From assembly GCF_030247195.1 (NCBI RefSeq), contig NC_080671.1, forward strand, positions 84,566,370 to 84,630,369: DNA of 64,000 bases, written 5' to 3'. Source of the stretch: Topomyia yanbarensis (Eukaryota > Arthropoda > Insecta > Diptera > Culicidae). The notes below the pieces were generated by a model, which saw only the letters and a program-made list of their open reading frames with translations, did not search any database and was not told the DNA's origin. A program made the position numbers and the translations under genes. Within the stretch, counting starts at the first letter, position 1. Each line of letters starts with the position of its first letter. This document shows, piece after piece, positions 1 through 11,002 of this stretch.

Positions 1-1434
1 AGCAGTGGAGATAATCAGAAGGAATAAACACGGTAAAATTTAGTTTATTTGTTTTTCCCTTTTTGTTTGTTACGAAAATCCGAAATTCTGTAGAGGCACC
101 TAGGCCGCCCTGAAAAGAAGGGTTCGCCGGGCAAACCAGAACCCGAGTAGTGGGCAAACGCCTACTTACAAACTTCAGGCACGTTGGTCCGGTAACTAGA
201 CTTGTCCGATTTGCTTCAAATTTAGTGCAAGTTCTCCTGGTGGGACTAGAAATCGAATCACTATATTTGTATGCGTACTTTAGGAAAGTTACAATAATGG
301 CAAAATATAACTAGAATGCTTGGCCTATACATGAAATGTGATTATATTGTCTAAAATTTGATTTTTCTGTTTGATTCATTATTTTTCACTGGTCCGGGTT
401 TTTTACCACACACAATCGAAAAGTTTTTACAAGCTAATCTTATGCTATAAAGATCTAGTTCCAGATATTAGTTCGGTCACAGTTTTCTGCCTTCTTTCTT
501 CAGATCTCCTTAAATAAGTTTAATCGGATTCGATCACCTACTACAAATGCAATGACCTGATAACCAAGAAGTTTTGGTTCAATATGTAATATTCGATGTT
601 GATTGGTTGTGATTAAACCATACGTAAGAAATATGTTTGATTTATTATTGCTATAAATATACTAAGGTAATAAATATTTGACACTAAGAAGTATAGTCCT
701 ACGTCTACAGCTCGTGCAACCCCATAGGGCTGCCCCTTGTAGTTTTCGATAATTTATCCGCGTAAACAAACTTTAATCTGCTAGACACCGCGAGCAGTAG
801 CTTTGTTAAATTCGAGCCTACGGATTTATTTGAAATTGGTTTTCGCATAAGTTTCATCGTCGATCGAAACACATCCATCGAGTTTTATCAGCACGCGGCT
901 GTACAGCCAACGGGACCAGGCTCTGACCGTTTTTGTGGTTTGGGGCTACTGTTATATTGTTTATCTCCTCGGTGATATCTGTAGTCTCCTCTGAGACGGA
1001 TTCGCCACTCAGATCAGCGTACATTTTTTCACCATGATGGTATAGATCTTTGACGAATAAATCAAATAACAATTGTTCTAAGTGACTTACTTGTGTGAAA
1101 CCTATAGGCATTTCAACTAAGATTGAGCCTGAGGTACCAAATCTTTAAAAGCTGGATTTGAATCAAGTGGCCAACAACTGAAAAACAGCTCTTCTTAACA
1201 GACTGACTTTAAATAAATGTAGTTTGCCTAAATCAGTGAAGAGCGAAGAATGGCAGTTTAAAGGTGAACTTCGGCCGAATATACGTCTACTGATTGAAAG
1301 GCATTTTATTTGTCTGGAGAAATAGTACCGAGGTGTTCGCGTTTCTTCTCAGTCTAGCAACAAATCAGGAGTCTCACAAGGAAGCAATATGGGTACTAGA
1401 CTACCCAGGAAATATTGAATTTTTGAAAACTCAA
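1..1434. other. AT-rich intergenic DNA with one diverged repeat arm
   Basis: No recognised gene. Positions about 168-258 are a reverse-complement copy of about 1449-1537 (shared words include GGCACGTTGGTCCGGTA), so this is an arm of the same inverted-repeat family as the element starting near 1435. The rest shows no structure I can name apart from the possible open frame at 854-1141, listed separately. Confidence 0.5.
854..1141 (-). CDS. Unrecognised open frame, possibly coding
   Basis: A minus-strand frame is open from about 1141 to a stop at 854. An internal ATG at 1111 gives 85 residues. Composition is less biased than the AT-driven chance frames around it: an N-terminal hydrophobic/aromatic part (LEQLLFDLFVKDLYHHGEKM), then an acidic Ser/Thr-rich stretch (SGESVSEETTDITEE), then a basic C-terminus (RADKTRWMCFDRR). 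There is no domain I recognise, no clear promoter, and a stop lies shortly upstream. It could be a piece of a retroelement open frame, an exon, or chance. A CAA/GTAAGT donor-like word falls inside the frame, which argues against a simple single exon. Confidence 0.25.
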   Translation of the reverse strand, partial: FGTSGSILVEMPIGFTQVSHLEQLLFDLFVKDLYHHGEKMYADLSGESVSEETTDITEEINNITVAPNHKNGQSLVPLAVQPRADKTRWMCFDRR

Positions 1435-1942
1435 TCGGCCCACCCCTGGCTCGATTCCAAGTCTCTCCAGGAGCACTTGCTCCAAATTGGAAGCAAATCG
1501 GAGGTCTAGCTACCGGACCAACGTGCCTGAAGTTTGTATGGGATTTTTCGACAATTTACATGGAGTAAACCCACTATCTCGTATTTTGACCGCCAGGTGG
1601 CAGTGTATGCATTGTAATATCACTATAAGTGAAAATAAGAGAGACAATATAATTATCTACAAATTTGTCGAAGACTGCTGGTCAATCCGGCTGTGATAAA
1701 AGAAGTTACTGTACTTTTAGCGAAGAGATGTCTGAGTCAGACATCACTTTGGTAAAAGTTTAATAACTTTTTTCAACAAAGCCGGATTGACTAGCAGTCT
1801 TCGACAAGGTCGTAGATCATCAATCATCCTTTTTCACTTACAGTAATATGATGCATACCGTGCCACCTACCGGTGCAAATTCGAGCTAGTGTGTTTTCAA
1901 GTGCTTCTGGTGGGACTAGGAATCGACTCAGGGGAGGGCCGA
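1435..1942. mobile_element. Inverted-repeat (MITE-like) element, about 0.5 kb
   Basis: The two ends mirror each other: left TCGGCCCACCCCTGG followed by CTCGATTCC, right GGAATCGA followed by CTCAGGGGAGGGCCGA. Inside, about 1589-1694 and 1779-1885 form a second pair of arms meeting around 1735 (GTCGAAGACTGCTGGTCAA against TTGACTAGCAGTCTTCGAC). No transposase frame is present. A clear target-site duplication was not found. Related arms occur near 168-258 and 30710-30900, so this is one member of a dispersed family. Confidence 0.6.
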
Positions 1943-4900
1943 AAGGGGTAATTTTTTTCGTGTCACTCTAATGGGTACATGACTGTAGACGCGGTTCTTC
2001 AAGGATACAGAATTGAGTTAATTTCTCGACATACAACCGACAAATTGCTCATGACTAAGTTAGGCGACATAGTTTAGTTCTTACATGCATGCGTGGTACA
2101 ATTGTACAAGAAGAAAATATATGCTTTGAAGAACAGCTCATGAAAGAAAGAATGATACATTTTATAATGCATTCAACGAATATACGAATATTGCTGCTTC
2201 TACATTGATCATCTCCTATATTTTTCAGTTCAATGATTATATTCTTGAGGTCATCACAGACAGAACGGAAACTGCCTGATTCAAAGTAGAGTTTTTTCGC
2301 TTACTGTGGTAAAAAGGTAACGTCACAAACGTAGCCTAATGCGGATGCTGTCCATAACGCTGCAAGTTTTCATAGGTCCAAAACATAATGTTCGTTTATC
2401 ATTTAGCTTTTTTCAATATTTGTATTGATAATACAGTTATTCGGCTTGAAATGTGCTTGAACCAAAATTATTCACTTAAATGAAGAACGCATCAAGCTCA
2501 TCTACGGAAAAGATAGAAAAAAGTCTACAATAGTAAGCGGTAAATATCTCGCATGGTATTTTGCACTTTTCAGTCTCTCGTTGAAGTATGGTATATCAAA
2601 GCGTAGTTTTTCTAATTCCAAAAAAACGAACATAAGGTTCAAATTTCTACAATAAAAAAAGCTTTGAGATTACTCTTACATTTTTATGAATTATGCCTAT
2701 CGTCTAAAGTGGCGTAGCCAGAAATTTGGTATGTCGTATAAGGGAAGGGTTTGATGAAAATTGTTGATTTTTTGAAAATGTTAAAATTTAGCAAGAGTGT
2801 TATCAATTATTGAAAATTCGGAAATATCCATTCGAGTCTACAAACAACGATAACCAATATGGAAAAGTGTACAAATCTCTACAGATTATTTGCTTGTACA
2901 ATATGTCAATAAAGTCAGATAATGTTAACTTCTAAAGTGGGACTAATTTTCGAAAACTTTCCCAACAGTCAAGATTGCATAATTTCGAAATTATCAACTT
3001 TGAAGGTTTAACAACTTCGAAGTAGTTTTCCAACATAAAACAGCGCGTCTTTTTATGTACAATTTCTAGTGATTGATTCTCCTAGAAGTAATTATTGAAA
3101 ATTAACTCTTGATTAATTGTAAGTGATTTGGTGCCTTCAGTAAAATTGTTGATAATATCAGTTTGTTGAAAATATGAAGGCTACATGAATGCAGCATATC
3201 TAGATATAAAACAATATTTAGAATTTTTTTTAAAGCCAGTTCTCTTCAATATAACCTTTTTGTGAACTTCAGAGACTCATACTTTGAATGCAATGTGAAT
3301 TTTATTGTTTATAAACCGCAGATGAGATTTATCAAATACAGTTATATCAACATAACGCGATTTAAAAGGTTTTTTTTATCATATATTCTACTATATTTCG
3401 ATACCCTCAATCAGGGATGTTATGCACCTCAGAGCAAATAAAGAAAAGAATAACAAAAGCTCTTTGCACTTTTCATGCGAACCACCGCTCTTCTCGTTCA
3501 CAATAAACCTCTTCACTCCGAAGTGTGTTGCTCCCACACGTGTATTTTACTCCTATGCTGCACACCACAAAGAGTAGAAATAAAGAGGCTCTTTAGTGTG
3601 TATCTTGGTCCCACGCGCACGTAAGTAGAGAAGGCAACCAAAAAACATTTTTAACACGTTCTTCCGATCAAACTTTATCTGAATTGTAGTTTGATTCGCT
3701 TTCCTACCCGCTTTCCAGTGAGGGCAGACATGAAAAAGTGGCTCTTCAAGGTGTCTCTTTAAACGAAATTGTGCAGCTCTTGGTGCACAGATCTTACTCT
3801 TTTTCGTTTTCAAGTTTCTCTTTGTGCGGTCGTTCTGCACATCGCAGTGTTTTTGCGCTGCTCTATTTTTAATACGTGTATTTCGCTCTTTGCGGCACAT
3901 TGTGTGAGCAAATAACAAGCCTATAAAGTATTCATGTCAAAGTTGTTTGAAATAGCATTTTAGAAAACTTTGCTGAAGACATTAAGTCTCGAGCTAAATT
4001 TTCTTGAAGAGTAAATTCTCAATAACTACTTCTAGGAGGATTAACCACCAAAATTATTTTATCAGAAGATGTGCTCTTTTACATAGTAAAATTCTTCAAT
4101 GATACTTAACATCGAAATTTGACAGTTCCGAATGAAAGTGATCATGACCGTAAAAAAGTCATCGAGCATTTCATTTTACTTCTCTGCACTATTCAAACTC
4201 ACAACTTGAAAACAAGTACTAGTGTCTAATACACAATATTTTATTACGCAATTCCACTCAGCACTCAAATATACAACATTAATAGTTTGAAATATATTGA
4301 AATTTTTATTAACTCCAATCCTGTTTAGCGGCTATTCATATAATTGATAATACAACAACAATCAAATGCTCAGCAAAACCGGTCCTGATCTGCTAGAGAC
4401 AAACTATAAACGTCATTTTTCATCATCTTCCATCTACTTTCCGAAATGTTATTCTTTTTATTGATCAGGTTGAGTTTTTGTCTCAATTCTATGCAATAAC
4501 AAAACATACATTTTCAGTAAATGTTGAAAAGTATGCATTTTTTTTGGTGAGCAAGTTTATGTTTTATAGACAATCAACCTATTCAAACTTAGCTTCCCAT
4601 TCGAAAAATTGTCCCTAATCCAAAAAAGCTCATAATAATTCAGGCAATTATTTTATTTGAAATTGATGTAATTTGACAATTATGGGATCTCGGCTAAGAG
4701 ATAAGTTACAAGATCCCCTTCTCACAATTTTCGAAAAATCCTCCTGATGCTTAAAACAATAGATTCTCAATGATCAGATCAGATAAAACAATAGGTTCTC
4801 AATGATCAGACAATATTTGTCCAAAACTATTTGGCCTAATATTTAATTAGTCAATTAGTTAATTAGTCAATTTAATAAGTCAGCATCAATTTTTTTTCCA

Positions 4901-4978
4901 ACCCAATTAATTTTGGTTTGGGGGGGGTTAACCCTACGTATTTATGCCACATGTCACGCACTCGAACACAATACAATT
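1943..4978. other. AT-rich intergenic DNA, no gene seen
   Basis: No coding frame with convincing composition. About 3430-3920 is less AT-rich and repeats the word CTCTTT/AAAGAG several times, with the related flanks GAGCAAATAAAG and GAGCAAATAACAAG at its two ends, suggesting an old unclassified repeat. About 4740-4810 carries a short direct duplication of AACAATAGRTTCTCAATGATCAGA. Confidence 0.4.
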
Positions 4979-5858
4979 CCCAAGTAACCAATAAGCATTA
5001 CAACGTAGCCTAATATTTGCTTTAAATCCACATATAACGCAGTCTTATAGAGCCGTGAAGCCTTAAATACTGATATAATACCAGCATTATGCCAGAAAAG
5101 GCGAAATATAGTGCTATTACTGTGCAGAGAATGACAGATCGTTTTTGCAGCTTTAATGCTATTATAAAGCAGCAACGCACAAATGTCAAATTTGAAAGCC
5201 TAATATTGGCACTACTAATGCTATTGGAAAGCTTCAGATGGCTGTCATTGTCTGCCATGGGTTTTAAACCATTTCTTGTGTTTCCTTTCGGTGTGGTGAG
5301 CAAAAATTTTTAAAATAAAACGTTCTGTTTAAGACCTTAATTGCCTCTCTTCGAATGAATTATAATGAATATCCTTAATGGGTTTTCTATCTCACAAGAT
5401 ATGAATATTTTACGAAAATTACCTTCAGTAAGTCTTGAACTGAGGTACCTTGCCTCGTCCTTCACGGTAAGTGCGCTGCGTTTGCTGCCTGGACTATATT
5501 GCATATGTTCGATTGAAATGAAATATGCCGAATATCATCTTCAAGAAGAGTTGCATATTGAATAAACGCACAGCATTACAATAGCATTATATCATTTTTA
5601 TTTGACCCATAATGGCACTAAATGCACATGTAAAGCTTATATGCTTTAAAAATCCTTGAAGCATGTACGCCTTATAACAGCTTTATTTGCGCATATCGAG
5701 CAAGCTATAATATTATATTTCGACTATGCATTTATGCATTATTGATGCTAATATAGAGCTTTATTGCATTGTTAATGCTGTAATGGAGTTTCAATGCAAC
5801 ATTAGTGCAAATGTATAGCCAATATAGTGCAATTGCCTAATGCTTATGGTTACTTGGG
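4979..5858. mobile_element. Non-autonomous element with CCCAAGTAACC termini
   Basis: Left end CCCAAGTAACCAATAAGCAT and right end ATGCTTATGGTTACTTGGG are inverted repeats of about 20 bp with one indel. The interior is dense in GCATTA/TAATGC words, many mutually complementary, and carries no transposase frame; short frames on both strands look like by-products of this symmetry. A target duplication is not obvious (AATT on the left, TTAT on the right). Superfamily not assigned. Confidence 0.65.
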
Positions 5859-7173
5859 TTATGTAGTTTTAAAAAGTAATCTCTGCTATCTCTATTCAAC
5901 GTATTAGCTCAAATGGCAGGATGAATAAGGGTGCGTTGTACTCGACTTTTCGCTTCGCTTTAATGCGATTATTTAGCATTTTACAAGCCAGATTTTTTAA
6001 TGCCAGATGCTTCTTAAGAACGAGCTACATTGGATTTCTGCTACGAAAAATGTTGTGCGAGTGCTCAGTAATTAATCTCTTTTTCGGAAAGTACCAGTTG
6101 ATTCCACGCCCAGTTTTAGGATATTACGGGCTAATCGATAATGTCCAATACGTTCATTCTTATAAGCATTTCAGAATTAAGCTAATTTAGTATCGTTTTA
6201 GTTGCAACAAACGCATGAACGAATGCAACGGTTATAAATCCTCTCATAATACAATCCAATTTGTGGTACACTTTCGGATTAGACATTTTCATACAGCGAA
6301 CCAATGACGCGCATAAAACATGTTCAATTTTCACAAGAACATTTGCTATTTTTTGTCGGAAACTATTTTATAATAATTCTGTTCCAACGGAATCTAACAA
6401 CTGTTAACAATTTAACAATATTTAATTGATTCCATTCAGTTGAAACGTGCTGACTCGCAACATACTTTAACCAAAAAAAAAAAACTTAATGGATCATCGA
6501 TGGAAAACAAACGACTGCGCACTGAAATTACACACTGTAACCTATATTTAACCAGAGACTTGCCCTACTAACCACCGCATCGCCGGAAACAATATTACAT
6601 CAACGCAAGATGAGCGAACTAATTGTGAATTCCTGATGCGACCGTAAAATCTCATCATAACCATTACGGGTCAATTTTTAGTTTTCGGTGACCACATAAA
6701 CAATGAAAGCATTCCCCGAGGCCCATTAAAGTGCACTTAAGCTGTACAGACACGTCCATTTAAACGCTACCATCCGCTGCGCATATGAATATGATTATTT
6801 ATTAATTTCACCTTGCCATACTGCAGAACAATACCAGTAGTATGATGGTAAAGACATAAAAACCAAGAGAGAAAAAAAAACAACTCAAAATACTGTGCTA
6901 CCGGACACAACAATAGCCGCGCCACTAGCATTTCGGAGAGCATTAGCATGAATGGCCGAACATTCAAATGCACCATAAACAAATAACTCACTTTGATGAT
7001 GTCTATAAAACTGGTCAAAATAAAACGTGATGTGAAGTAGTGCAGCTCATCACTGTTTATATGGCCCCTTAAATCATACTCAAATTACCATGTTGAACCA
7101 CACTAACAGGAGGTCCTCTATGAATGAGCTAGGCCATGTTGCTACCGTTGCGCAGGGCTAGTTGGACGGTTAA
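5859..7173. other. Intergenic DNA, low repeat content
   Basis: No gene or mobile element recognised. About 6180-7130 is less monotonous than the flanking repeats and may be single-copy intergenic DNA. Short open frames on both strands lack coding features. Confidence 0.4.
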
Positions 7174-7437
7174 CCCTTAAATGCGCAATGTTGTTTTAAA
7201 ACAACATTGCGAAAACCATCTCAAAATTGTCATAGTAACGTATTTTTTTATTTCGATTATAGAGGTTTTAACCTTAAGGTCATTCGCCTCTTCGGGTTAG
7301 AAAAATCTCTTATGAAAAATTTCTAACCCTATGTGCGGGGTCGGGACTCGCAGCGCACCTGGGCGTACTAGTAACGTATTAAAACTGTTAGACAATTTTC
7401 AGTAAATTTGAAAAAAATTGCTTTGCGCCTTTAAGGG
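7174..7437. mobile_element. piggyBac-like MITE, split by a SINE
   Basis: Termini CCCTTAAATGCGCAATG (left) and CTTTGCGCCTTTAAGGG (right) are inverted repeats flanked on both sides by TTAA (7170-7173 and 7438-7441). TTAA target duplication and CCC ends are hallmarks of piggyBac-type elements. Without the SINE and its duplicated 12 bp the element is about 128 bp. The left end also contains a perfect 28-bp palindrome at 7184-7211 centred on TTTTAAAA. It has no coding capacity and would depend on a transposase elsewhere. Confidence 0.75.
7245..7368 (-). mobile_element. tRNA-derived SINE, 5'-truncated (Feilai type)
   Basis: About 110 bp closely match the 3' part of the SINE at 7864-8024, including GGTTTTAACCTTAAGGTCAT and TTTCTAACCCTATGTGCGGG as read on the plus strand. 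A 12-bp target duplication TAGTAACGTATT flanks it (7233-7244 and 7369-7380), lying inside the piggyBac-like MITE, so the SINE came after the MITE. The tRNA-like head is shortened and altered compared with the other copy. Confidence 0.8.
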
Positions 7438-7863
7438 TTAAATAGAACTAGTTATCAGCAATCTGCATGGCACGGTAATTGGTTAAAAATATTCGGGTTG
7501 CCTACAAACACCAGTAGAACTAAATTGCCGCAAAATGGTCAATTAGATTCTAGAAGTGAAAGATAGTGACCTTGACCTTGAGTACTATCATTTTAATAAT
7601 ATTTTATTGCAAAAGCTGCTGCTAACGACTATTATTTGGATTGAGGATCCGTGTGAAAAAATAACTAATTTAGTACCATATGGAAGTTAAACGGTTCAGC
7701 TTATATGGCATGTAGTAGATTGAACAAAAGGAATGCAGAACATTCGAGATTTATCCGCAATTGGTGCTACACTAACGCAAAGGTTAGATTTTTAGACTAT
7801 TTGGTTACCGTAAAACAGGGTAACATTGATCATTTTTTCTAAAGTTTTTCGAATAACTTTCTT

Positions 7864-8024
7864 TTGTTTCGATTGTTGAGGTTTTAACCTTAAGGTCATT
7901 CGCCTCTTCGGGTTAGAAAAATCGCTCATGAAAAATTTCTAACCCTATGTGCGGGGTCGGCACTCGAACCCAGATGCGCTGCGTACAAGGCAATCGATTT
8001 ACCAACTACGCTACGCCCACCCCC
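7864..8024 (-). mobile_element. tRNA-derived SINE with 16-bp target duplication
   Basis: Read on the minus strand the element begins with a tRNA-like head: an A-box-like GCGTAGTTGGTAAATCG and a B-box-like GGGTTCGAGTGCC, the internal RNA polymerase III promoter of tRNA-related SINEs. A body with the self-complementary words GGGTTAGAAA/TTTCTAACCC follows, then a tail ending in AATCGAAACAAAAG. Flanking duplications TTCGAATAACTTTCTT at 7848-7863 and 8025-8040 are identical over 16 bp, indicating target-primed insertion by a partner LINE. Family resemblance is to Feilai of Aedes; the family name is from memory. Confidence 0.88.
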
Positions 8025-8040
8025 TTCGAATAACTTTCTT

Positions 8041-8736
8041 CAACTCAAGTAAATAAAACAGTTTGCATTTTTAAAACAAGTACTGGTACCCATAGATTAA
8101 AAATGTTCAAATAGTTGAGTATTTTATTTCGTTTTACTATAAAAACAAAATTACTTTATTGGAAATTTCCATTCGTTGTGCTCGGGGTAATTTTGATCAG
8201 CAATAAATGTGCATCGAAATGAGAGATAACCATAGGCGTGCGCAGCCTTTTCCATTAGGGGGGGCTAACGGTAGATTTCTGGTAAAGGTTCGATTGTAAA
8301 ACAGTTATTTTATTTCGTTATTGAAATTGAAGTTGTTTCATTTATTTCTTAAATGTAGAAACGGGTTTCTCAAAAAAGGTAATCAAAGTATTTCTCTATC
8401 TAATTACCATCCCATTTTAAGTAGGCTTAAAAATTAGCATTAAACATTTTCAACTTCCTCGAAAAAAATTTCTCGTGGTCTTTGACGCAAAACAATTCTC
8501 ACGTTTTTTATATGATTTTTTTGAAGTTAGTATTAGTTAGTGAAGTTAGCATGGAATTTTTAAGAATATTTAAAGTTGTGATTTCGTATGAATTGACTGG
8601 AATTTTTTTTAACATTTGCTTTATGTATCCTGCAATAAGCAAAGCCAATTTGATGCTTTTAATTGGAAGTATGCTTTAGCATAAAACGTTATTAGAAGAA
8701 AATGATGCCTATTTATTGTAGTTTAAATATACATTG
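8041..8736. other. AT-rich intergenic DNA
   Basis: No gene. Around 8231-8270 is a GTGCGCAGCC...GGGGGGGCT word similar, in inverted orientation, to GGGGGGGCTA...TTGCGCACGCC at 14445-14486. Both are probably termini of one common repeat family, not necessarily of one element. Confidence 0.4.
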
Positions 8737-9549
8737 CACAGTGGTCCCCCTATAGTCCATTAAATTAAAAAAAAAATTATTAGCAAGAGCGTGTTTTTAT
8801 CTCGTGATTATATGGTTATGGATATATGTTCTATTGTTTTAAACTTGATTTTGACAATAATGAACTGATTTTTTAGTATAGAGATGAATTCTTATGGTGG
8901 TTTTGGCTTTAACTAACTTTTTCCGTCGATATCCCTCGCAAATGTTTCTTTAAAATGATCTTCAGACTATTCAGTTCCTTTTAAACTAGGTTTCAGCTGC
9001 GCATGTCTGCACCCAGAATGCCTGGAGAATCTAAGATGTTGTATATGTTTGACGAGTTAGCACAAGACGAAAAAATTCATTTCACATTTTAAAACTATAT
9101 TATTTATTAATATTTCATATCTTGAAATTAAATAGCTTAATTATTATTTCCAAACAATTCAAATTTAATTATTATTTTCAAACGATTGGTCTGTGATTTG
9201 GTTCACGAGATATCATGTTCACTGGAAACGATATTAAAATATTGGCGTTCAAGCACAAAAGCTGCAGTTTCAAGAATTTTCAATAAAAAGTCGTGTTTTT
9301 ATTGCAAGCACATCAAAAAATGTACTATTTGATACTCTAAAAAATGTTAGAGCAAAAAATAATGTTTATTAAATATGAACGATCAGTCTAATAAGAAAAG
9401 CCATATCACACTGTTATGTGGATACAATATTTTTTTTAATGTGAAATTCGGATTCAGCGACCCAAAATTTACTAAAGAAATATAGTTTAGTAGCGATATT
9501 TGCATTGCACACATTTATGACCCCTCTCTTAAGGAATGGAACCACTGTG
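8737..9549. mobile_element. Transib-like non-autonomous element, 813 bp
   Basis: The left end reads CACAGTGGTCC and the right end, inverted, CACAGTGGTTCC. Outside both ends stands an identical 5-bp word CATTG (8732-8736 and 9550-9554). Terminal CAC...GTG with 5-bp duplications is the signature of Transib, and CATTG fits the CANTG pattern shared with two other elements here. Similarity between the ends stops after about 10 bp. The interior is AT-rich with no transposase-like frame. Confidence 0.7.
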
Positions 9550-9554
9550 CATTG

Positions 9555-10064
9555 TGGATTTTTGCGGTTTTTATTCGACTCGAAAGAAAATTTGAACTTT
9601 GGACGTGATACCTGCATTTAATTTCTGCACAAGCTGCTGGTCAACATCTCTTGCGGCTTTTTTCCAGTATCGGGTCATTGAATTATCATCTTTAGCCATG
9701 TTTCAATTTTATATATTTATATAATGTAGTATAGATTGGTTGGTTGGATTGGTTGGAATTCCGGGCAGTTTGGGAAGTTCATCCTATTCTCAAGGACGTT
9801 GACGTCATTATCCCGGAACTGCTATTGCGTATTCTTACTGTAGTAGCTACTCGCCAAATCTGGCAAAAATTTGGAAGTGACCTAATTAATTACTAGCTGT
9901 CTTTAAAACTATCATAGATGTATAACTCGGTTCATATTGTAGGTTGTGATGAAAATCGGAGTCTTATGGCCATAACTGCAAATTTACTGCCAGATCATAC
10001 ACTTTTTCGGCAAACTTGTCTACAACAACAATTTTATACTTCTTGGAAATTTGTGATCTTTGGC
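9555..10064. other. Intergenic DNA, no gene seen
   Basis: A short TTGG-rich stretch lies at about 9735-9760. No coding or mobile feature recognised. Confidence 0.4.
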
Positions 10065-10075
10065 AACATAAAGCT

Positions 10076-10991
10076 CTATGCTATATTTCACCCTAAGGAG
10101 GAAAATTTGGTAAAAACCAAAATTTCTCACTAGGGTGAAAATTTGTTGGTAAAAAACCAGTCTTTGTACAGGAGGGCACAAATCCTTATTTCATACTATG
10201 TTGCGTTTCGGCTTCGCCTCATCAGAAACCGACACTAACACATTGTCGGAATAGATTAGCGCCGGCTTGACGCAAATCCCTTAAAACTAAATCACACTAT
10301 GTGTTTCAATCAAACGACTGATCAAACGTGATGTCCCGTTCGAGCAGAAGTTCTGTTTATGCCGATGAGACACAAGTGAAGCCGAAACTTGTCTTGGCTT
10401 AGCAGGCCTATGCGAAAGCACTATGCTATATTTCACCCTAAGGAGGAAAATTTGGTAAAAACCAAAATTTCTCACTAGGGTGAAAATTTGTTGGTAAAAA
10501 ACCAGTCTTTGTACAGGAGGGCACAAATCCTTATTTCATACTATGTTGTAGTTTTAAGGGATTTGCGTCAAGCCGGCGCTAATCTATTCCGACAATGTGT
10601 TAGTGTCGGTTTCTGATGAGGCGAAGCCGAAACGCAACATAGTATGAAATAAGGATTTGTGCCCTCCTGTAAAAAGACTGGTTTTTTACCAACAAATTTT
10701 CACCCTAGTGAGAAATTTTGGTTTTTACCAAATTTTCCTCCTTAGGGTGAAATATAGCATAGTGCTTTCGCATAGGCCTGCTAAGCCAAGACAAGTTTCG
10801 GCTTCACTTGTGTCTCATCGGCATAAACAGAACTTCTGCTCGAACGGGACATCACGTTTGATCAGTCGTTTGATTGAAACACATAGTGTGATTTAGTTTT
10901 AAGGGATTTGCGTCAAGCCGGCGCTAATCTATTCCGACAATGTGTTAGTGTCGGTTTCTGATGAGGCGAAGCCGAAACGCAACATAGTATG
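10076..10991. mobile_element. Foldback element with near-identical 357-bp arms
   Basis: Positions 10192-10548 and 10635-10991 are reverse complements with very few differences (one visible change is GTACAAAG against GTAAAAAG). The 86-bp spacer is itself a direct copy of the last part of the right arm. A first copy of the arm-end block (about 10076-10204) repeats at 10427-10548, so the module order is X-A'-B-X-A-X'-B'-A. An 11-bp word AACATAAAGCT flanks the whole structure (10065-10075 and 10992-11002). Identical 79-residue frames on opposite strands are by-products of the arms. High arm identity suggests recent insertion or gene conversion. Confidence 0.8.
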
Positions 10992-11002
10992 AACATAAAG
11001 CT

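Noticed and set aside
7864..8024. A functional tRNA gene on the minus strand
   Set aside because: A and B boxes are present, but the sequence continues into a SINE body and tail and has a 16-bp target duplication.
10287..10896. Two nearly identical 79-residue frames on opposite strands
   Set aside because: They are the same arm of the foldback element read from each side, with no protein features; kept only as evidence for arm identity.
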